Assembly (NCBI RefSeq): GCF_007990635.1 | Contig: NZ_AP019846.1 | Coordinates: forward strand, 1,612,001-1,676,000 | Length of the DNA stretch: 64,000 nt | Reading direction: 5' to 3' | Source: Leptotrichia hongkongensis | Lineage (GTDB): Bacteria; Fusobacteriota; Fusobacteriia; Fusobacteriales; Leptotrichiaceae | Part shown: positions 58,911 through 64,000 of the stretch, one piece after another | Position numbering within the stretch: the stretch's first letter is position 1 | Layout: the number at the start of each line of letters is the position of its first letter | The notes under the pieces: model-generated | What the model was told of the DNA's origin: nothing | Databases searched by the model: none | The model's input: only the letters and a program-made list of their open reading frames with translations | Made by a program: the position numbers and the translations under genes

Positions 58911-60794
58911 TCCTCCACCTCCTCCGCCAGAACCTCCGCCAGAGAAGCCTCCCCCACTAAAGAAGCCGCCTCCGCCTGAGCCACTTTTAGATGAACTAAA
59001 TTTTTCACTCATAATTTTCGATTTTCCACTACTGTAACTTCTTGAAAATGCATTCGTAAAACTGTGGTTACTATAAGCGTATATATGAGTATGGCTATTT
59101 ATATAAGATTCATTTATGTCAAAGTTGTATATTTTTATTGTTTTTTTCATTAATTTTATTGCCTCGTTTTTTACTCCAAGTGCTACTGCGAAAGGTAAAA
59201 TTCCATTAAAATATTCGATTAATTCCTTTACATTGTCAAATTTTCTTATCTGATTCTCTTCCGCTGTTTTTATATACATTTTCATACCTTTCAGGTATTC
59301 TTTTTTTCTTAAGCCTTCATTTGTATATTTACCAATTAACTTTGCATACACAATAAACAATATTACAAAATATGTTGTAAAAACAAAAATCTCAATTCCC
59401 TGATAAAAAGATACACCTAAAATCACTATAATTAATAATCCTATTAACAATTTTTTACTAACTGTTATCCAAATTCTATGAAAAAATGAGCCTAATGTTA
59501 TAAGTATATACAATATTATAAAAGTGTTGAAAATCTCAAAATTTGTCTGTGAAAATATAAAAATCATAAAAACAGGAGCTGTACAATAAAATGGAACTAA
59601 AAAACTTCCATTATTTTTATAAATTATTTTATGATACTTATCCTTCAGAATTTCAATAATACTATTTGCCTTATTATAAATTCTTTTTTCACTACCAAAA
59701 ATATCATTCTTTTCTGAAGAAAGAGCATCAAGCAGCATCCTTTCCTCTTCCGCCAGCTCAGTTTCCTGTGTATACGCAGTTTTGGATTCCTTGTTATATT
59801 TAATTTCACCATTAACTCTATTTGCTACTATAAACCCTTTTGTAAGTAATGTAAATATTCCTGCATTTAATATCTCCACTGTGTCTCTTTCACCATTTAT
59901 ATATGCCGCAAACATTGGAGAAATGTCTTTTGGCAAATTAAATTCTGGAATTACAGATTTTCCTTGCGGATCTTTTCCAAAAAACTTCCACGTTACAATA
60001 GAATATATTGTTAAAAATAACAATAAAAATGGCAAAATTATTATTGCTGGATTGGAAAGATATACAATTTTTAGCTTATCTACTAAAGTTGGACTTATTT
60101 TATCCGTTTTCAAATTTAGCATAAATGTAAGCCCATTTTTGGCCTCCAGCTCTTTTATTGAAATGTATATTTCCTCATCATTTTCTAAAATGTCATAATT
60201 TTCACCTTTTTCTCCATAACTTCCAGTATAAACTTCCAACTTTTCAATTTCATTTTTTTTAATTTTTTGCCCATCAGGAAATCTTATAATAACACTTGCC
60301 TGTTCAATAGGAACATTCCAAAACTGTCCAATAGCATTGTAATACACTTGATAAATTCCATCTTTTTCAAACACAGCATTATAAATATCGTAATTTAGCT
60401 CGTATACGCTCTCAGTCTTATACAAATTTACAAGTTCTGTTTCGGAACCTATTCTGTACCTTATTCCTTCATAAAAATGATTTTTTGTATATTCTTCATC
60501 CTTTCCGTCCCTCTTTATCCAATTCATTTTGATAAAAGACTTATGAACATCAAATCCAAACCTTTTTGAACGCAAAGGAATATCTCTATAAATCCCGTGC
60601 TTAAACTCTTCGCCAAACTGATAATCAATCACTTCATTTACAGTCAGCGTGCCATTTTTATTAATTTGCACTGTAACTTCATAATTTCTTATTTTTTCAC
60701 TATGCAATATTACTGCATCAAGCCTGCTTGAATTAAATAAAAACATCACCATAAACATAAATAATATTGAAAATTTTTTATTTTGAAATATCAT
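58902..60794 (-). CDS. DUF2207 membrane protein, full length with Gly-rich tail
   Basis: The 630-residue product has a signal segment (FSILFMFMVMFLFNSS), a beta-rich extracytoplasmic DUF2207 domain from about 30 to 235 (YEVTVQINKNGTLTVNEVIDYQF, HGIYRDIPL), then a membrane helix and the GKDPQGKSVIPEFNLPKDISPMFAAYINGERD core. Further helices, YAKLIGKYTNEGLRKKEYLKGMKMY, and a C-terminal tail of about 35 residues rich in Gly and Ser ending GGGSW follow. E. coli YciQ is a related protein of unknown function. It stands between the array's promoters and terminator. Confidence 0.9.
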   Translation of the reverse strand: MIFQNKKFSILFMFMVMFLFNSSRLDAVILHSEKIRNYEVTVQINKNGTLTVNEVIDYQFGEEFKHGIYRDIPLRSKRFGFDVHKSFIKMNWIKRDGKDEEYTKNHFYEGIRYRIGSETELVNLYKTESVYELNYDIYNAVFEKDGIYQVYYNAIGQFWNVPIEQASVIIRFPDGQKIKKNEIEKLEVYTGSYGEKGENYDILENDEEIYISIKELEAKNGLTFMLNLKTDKISPTLVDKLKIVYLSNPAIIILPFLLLFLTIYSIVTWKFFGKDPQGKSVIPEFNLPKDISPMFAAYINGERDTVEILNAGIFTLLTKGFIVANRVNGEIKYNKESKTAYTQETELAEEERMLLDALSSEKNDIFGSEKRIYNKANSIIEILKDKYHKIIYKNNGSFLVPFYCTAPVFMIFIFSQTNFEIFNTFIILYILITLGSFFHRIWITVSKKLLIGLLIIVILGVSFYQGIEIFVFTTYFVILFIVYAKLIGKYTNEGLRKKEYLKGMKMYIKTAEENQIRKFDNVKELIEYFNGILPFAVALGVKNEAIKLMKKTIKIYNFDINESYINSHTHIYAYSNHSFTNAFSRSYSSGKSKIMSEKFSSSKSGSGGGGFFSGGGFSGGGSGGGGGGSW

Positions 60795-60852
60795 ATTTTA
60801 TCTATCCTTATTTTTAGTTATTCTAAAACTTTTTCAGTATCAAACTTTAAAA

Positions 60853-60879
60853 ATTATACAAATTTAAAATTTATGTAAA
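60853..60879 (-). promoter_or_regulatory. Possible promoter upstream of the DUF2207 gene at 58902
   Basis: On the minus strand, TTTACA (60879-60874) and TATAAT (60858-60853) have a short 15-base spacing, directly after the preceding terminator. Weaker than the promoter at 58852. Confidence 0.4.
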
Positions 60880-60885
60880 AATCAT

Positions 60886-60909
60886 AAAAAGCCAGTATTT
60901 CTACCAGCT
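60886..60909 (-). terminator. Terminator overlapping the stop codon of the DUF2207 gene at 60901
   Basis: The same AGCTGGTA-GAAA-TACTGGCT hairpin as at 58884, with five Ts after it. The gene's Ser-Trp-stop codons again form the 5' arm. Confidence 0.72.
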
Positions 60910-62853
60910 TCCTCCACCTCCCCCGCCGGAACCTCCGCCAGAGAAGCCTCCACCACTTGAGAATCCGCCTCCTCCAAAACCGCTTCCGCTCGAATTTCTA
61001 GAGTTTTCTCTCAAAGTGCTAAATCTTTCTTCTGCTATTTCATTGTATGCATTGTTATAACCTCTTGAAATCATATCTGATAAAAAGAAATTATTGTATG
61101 AATTAAAATGTACTCCTCTATTTATGTAAGAATATGTACTTTCATCAAAATCATAAAGTTTTATTGTATTCTTCATAAGTTTTACTGCTTCATTTTTTAC
61201 ACCAAGAGCTACTGCATAAGGCAATATCCCTTTAAAATAGGCTACCAGTTCATCTACATCATTAAATTTCATAATTTGATTTGCTTCAGCAGTCTTTATG
61301 TACATTTTCATTCCGTCCAGATATTCTTTCTTTCTCATTCCATCAACAGTATATCTTCCAATTATTTTTGAATAAACAACATACATTGCCATAATTATTC
61401 CAATTATAATGAAATTTAAAACTCCATATATTAATGAAAAGAATAATACTGCTATCCACTTAATAATTTTTAAAAATTTGCTATTATTTCCATAAATATT
61501 ATTGATAATTGAAAAAATCGTATTTAATACTATTCCAAAGAAAATAGCAACCATAACTAGAGAAACTGCTCCAGAAATGCCATCCGAAATACCTGCCGTT
61601 CCGCTGCTTGCAGTTGATGAAATCATAAAAACTATAATCATACCGACAATAAAGACAATATTAAAAATGTTATTATCCTTGTAAACTTTCTTTTTATACT
61701 CTTTTTCAAATGATTTTAATATTTTATTTGAAGCATCGTAAAGGCTTCTTTCTTTTTTAAATATGTATCCATTATCAGAAAGAGCATTAAAAACAATCTT
61801 TTCTTCTTCTGCTAATTCAGGCTTGCTTTTTCTACTGTCAGACAATGTATATTCTACATTTCTTCCATTACCTTCTTCATCATTAGCTTCAACATAACCT
61901 TTAGAAAGCAATGAAAGCACTCCGATTGTTAGTATTTCTTTTGGCTCTCTTTCTCCATTGATATAAGCCGCATACATGGCAGAAATATCCTTTGGTATGT
62001 TAAATTCAGGAACAATTGCCTTTTTATTTACATCTCTTCCAAATATATACCACGTTACAAATCCATAAATTGCTAGAATTATTATTATAATCGGTCCTAC
62101 AGCAATTAAAGGATGAGCATAATAAAGTGTCTGTAATTTATCCCAAAATGTTGGGCTTATATTATCTGTTTTTAAATTCAGACGAAAACTTAATCCATTA
62201 TATGCCTCTAAAACCTTATTTGTTTTAATTTCAACAGTTCCATTATTCAAATTTGTAATATAATCTTTCCCACTTTGTCCATATTCACCTGTAAAAATAT
62301 CTAATTGCCTAATTTCATTTTTTAAAACAGGTTCTCCATTTCCAAATTTTATATTTACCGCAGCTTTTTCAATAGGAACTTGCCAAAATTGACCAATTGC
62401 ATTAAAGTAAACCTGATAAATTCCATTTTTTTCAAATACTGCATTATAAATCACATAATTAAATTCGTATCTATTTACGCCATTTTCCACAAATCTGTCT
62501 GCAGAACCAACCCTATATCTAATACCTTCATCAAAAAGTTTTGTAGAGTATTCTTCAGAAATACCATTTCTCTTTATCGAATTCATTTTTATATAAGATT
62601 TGTAAATATCCACGCCGTTTTTCTTTGAACGTAACGGAATATCCCTATAAATACCGTGCTTTGCCGCACCGTCAAATTCATAGTCAATCACTTCATTTAC
62701 TGTCAAAGTCCCATTTTTATTCATCTGAACTGTAACTTCATAATTCGTTATTTTTTCAGCAATTAATGATTTCGCACTTAAGAAAAATAATGTGAAAAAT
62801 ACAAACATTATTGAAAAAATACTGTTTAATTTTCGGTTGCTAAAACTCTTCAT
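60901..62853 (-). CDS. DUF2207 membrane protein, full length with Gly-rich tail
   Basis: The product is about 650 residues with the same architecture as the gene at 58902: signal segment, DUF2207 ectodomain (NYEVTVQMNKNGTLTVNEVIDYEF, HGIYRDIPLRS), helix plus WYIFGRDVNKKAIVPEF, core, four or so further helices, and a C-terminal SGGGFSGGGSGGGGGGSW-type tail. The ATG at 62853 is chosen because GGAAGGAAAT precedes it; earlier in-frame ATGs lie within the upstream gene. The start overlaps the end of the upstream paralog by 14 bases, implying translational coupling. Confidence 0.9.
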   Translation of the reverse strand: MKSFSNRKLNSIFSIMFVFFTLFFLSAKSLIAEKITNYEVTVQMNKNGTLTVNEVIDYEFDGAAKHGIYRDIPLRSKKNGVDIYKSYIKMNSIKRNGISEEYSTKLFDEGIRYRVGSADRFVENGVNRYEFNYVIYNAVFEKNGIYQVYFNAIGQFWQVPIEKAAVNIKFGNGEPVLKNEIRQLDIFTGEYGQSGKDYITNLNNGTVEIKTNKVLEAYNGLSFRLNLKTDNISPTFWDKLQTLYYAHPLIAVGPIIIIILAIYGFVTWYIFGRDVNKKAIVPEFNIPKDISAMYAAYINGEREPKEILTIGVLSLLSKGYVEANDEEGNGRNVEYTLSDSRKSKPELAEEEKIVFNALSDNGYIFKKERSLYDASNKILKSFEKEYKKKVYKDNNIFNIVFIVGMIIVFMISSTASSGTAGISDGISGAVSLVMVAIFFGIVLNTIFSIINNIYGNNSKFLKIIKWIAVLFFSLIYGVLNFIIIGIIMAMYVVYSKIIGRYTVDGMRKKEYLDGMKMYIKTAEANQIMKFNDVDELVAYFKGILPYAVALGVKNEAVKLMKNTIKLYDFDESTYSYINRGVHFNSYNNFFLSDMISRGYNNAYNEIAEERFSTLRENSRNSSGSGFGGGGFSSGGGFSGGGSGGGGGGSW

Positions 62854-64000
62854 AATAATTTCCTTCCAATGCTTCATTAGAAGCTTTTTCCAATATTTCT
62901 TTTGCAAATATCTCATTCCCAAATGATTTCATAAATTTATCATTTTTATAAATAAATATATTAAGTGTATTTTCAATATATTCCTTTTTATCCTCAAGCC
63001 CTGATATTTCTATAGATTTTTTTATCATTTCTACAACATGTTTTTGCACTTTCAAAGCTTGTGAAAATGGTAAAATCTTTTTAAAATATGAAATCAACTC
63101 TTCTACATCATTAAACTTTTTAACTTCCCCACTTTTTACGTACATCTTAAATCCTTCCAAGTCCTTTTTTATCCTAGCCCCTCCATCTGTAAACTTTCCA
63201 ATATTCCTAAAATAAAGCACAAGTAAAATTGTTACCAAGGTTATAATCACTCCTGCTATTCCAAAAGGAAATAACATAAGTCCTGCCGAAAAATATACAA
63301 TACCACAGAATACCCCTATTAAAAGAGAAATCATTAATTTTATCAATACCGGAAATCCTTTAGTTTTTAAAATTAAAAAAAGTATATTTGACAAAAGTAT
63401 TGCCCAGAAAAATGTTGGAAAAAGAACAATTAATGGCACAATCGCATTCATTCCTTCAAAAATAAAAAGTAAAATTCCAAATAAAAATATTATAATTATG
63501 TAAAGTATTTTTAACTTCCAATTTGAATTATAAAACCTTTTATCCCATTTTTCCCTATTTATAGACTTTATTCCAATTAAATACAAGAAAGCGTAGTTTC
63601 CTCTCCCATCAAATTTTTCCTTCAAAACCTCAAGAATTTTAAGAAGCTGGTTCATAATAGGGTTTTTATACCCAAGAATACTCTCCTTGTCGTATTCAAT
63701 CAAAAATTCTAAAATCATTCTCTCTTCTTCTGAAAGTTCCCATTGCCTACATCCATAATCATTGATTTTACCCATATTGAACCCATACTTCTTCTTGGTT
63801 ATCTGTCTATAATATTTTTTAATGTCAACAATTTCAACAGTCTTTTTATCTTTCTTTATTTCGTGTTCATCTTCTGTCACTTTATAATTTTTCAAATCAA
63901 CATAATCTTCAATTATTACAAATTCTTTGCTTATTAGTTCCAATAATCCAAGATATGCCAAATCTATTGTCTGCTTTGAACCATCCATATAAGCCGCCAT
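62840..64000 (-). CDS. DUF2207 paralog, 3' part (runs off the window)
   Basis: At least 386 codons are visible. The first visible residues, MAAYMDGSKQTIDLAYLGLLELISKEF, correspond to the internal AAYINGERD core of its neighbours, so the methionine at the edge is not the true start and the N-terminal part lies beyond the window. It contains membrane helices and YFRNIGKFTDGGARIKKDLEGFKMYVKSGEVKKFND. It ends EGNYYEEF without the Gly-rich tail. It is more diverged than the other four and overlaps the next gene by 14 bases. Confidence 0.85.
   Translation of the reverse strand: MAAYMDGSKQTIDLAYLGLLELISKEFVIIEDYVDLKNYKVTEDEHEIKKDKKTVEIVDIKKYYRQITKKKYGFNMGKINDYGCRQWELSEEERMILEFLIEYDKESILGYKNPIMNQLLKILEVLKEKFDGRGNYAFLYLIGIKSINREKWDKRFYNSNWKLKILYIIIIFLFGILLFIFEGMNAIVPLIVLFPTFFWAILLSNILFLILKTKGFPVLIKLMISLLIGVFCGIVYFSAGLMLFPFGIAGVIITLVTILLVLYFRNIGKFTDGGARIKKDLEGFKMYVKSGEVKKFNDVEELISYFKKILPFSQALKVQKHVVEMIKKSIEISGLEDKKEYIENTLNIFIYKNDKFMKSFGNEIFAKEILEKASNEALEGNYYEEF

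Overview
The window is AT-rich (very low G+C outside the rRNA genes) and looks like the chromosome of a Leptotrichia-type member of the Fusobacteria. This rests on protein style, codon use, the rRNA operon and a large family of DUF2207 membrane proteins; no database search was possible, so the genus is an inference.

Layout. 1-2953 is a decayed accessory patch: an immunity-like gene running off the left edge, the tail of a polymorphic toxin, a broken MFS transporter with a 105-bp repeat inserted in it, and a Fic protein. 2974-4438 holds a YoaK-type membrane protein and an orphan response regulator. 4798-8820 is a plus-strand operon: hisS, a DUF554 membrane protein, aspS and a zinc-ribbon protein. 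8821-9395 is mostly debris: a terminator, a phosphoglycerate-mutase remnant and a second copy of the repeat. 9396-14526 is a complete minus-strand rRNA operon (promoter, 16S, tRNA-Ile, tRNA-Ala, 23S, 5S, tRNA-Asn) with recognisable 16S and 23S processing stems. 14645-21264 is a minus-strand operon, nifS-thiI-yihY-rmuC-nadR, behind a good promoter. 21581-30017 holds metF, a cyclophilin-argG pair, a DUF1722/DNA-glycosylase-like pair, two small secreted proteins (one MliC-like), a MATE transporter, gmhA and a LysR regulator. 30442-32037 has two plus-strand genes. 32102-41053 is minus-strand core: a two-component system with glmM, a U32 peptidase, dnaB-rplI and dnaX. 41218-43390 is plus-strand (DUF4870-like remnant, methyltransferase, AtpZ/AtpI-like pair). 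43396-56458 is minus-strand housekeeping (cobD, pgeF, a YeiH transporter, ispA, xseB, rsmD, dnaE, a HAD phosphatase, a second nifS) mixed with unknown secreted or immunity-like genes. 56562-64000 is a tandem array of five DUF2207 paralogs of differing architecture.

Three themes stand out. First, a dispersed 105-bp imperfect-palindromic element is present in five clear and two decayed copies. It has MITE-like features and no transposase in the window. Second, five genes (metF, nadR, rmuC, a DUF2207 gene and a DUF4870-like gene) are each broken by a single-base change in a short A or T run. That pattern fits sequencing error at least as well as real decay. Third, in the DUF2207 array the last codons and stop of the two Gly-rich paralogs form one arm of a terminator hairpin, followed by candidate promoters, so the array is probably several transcription units.
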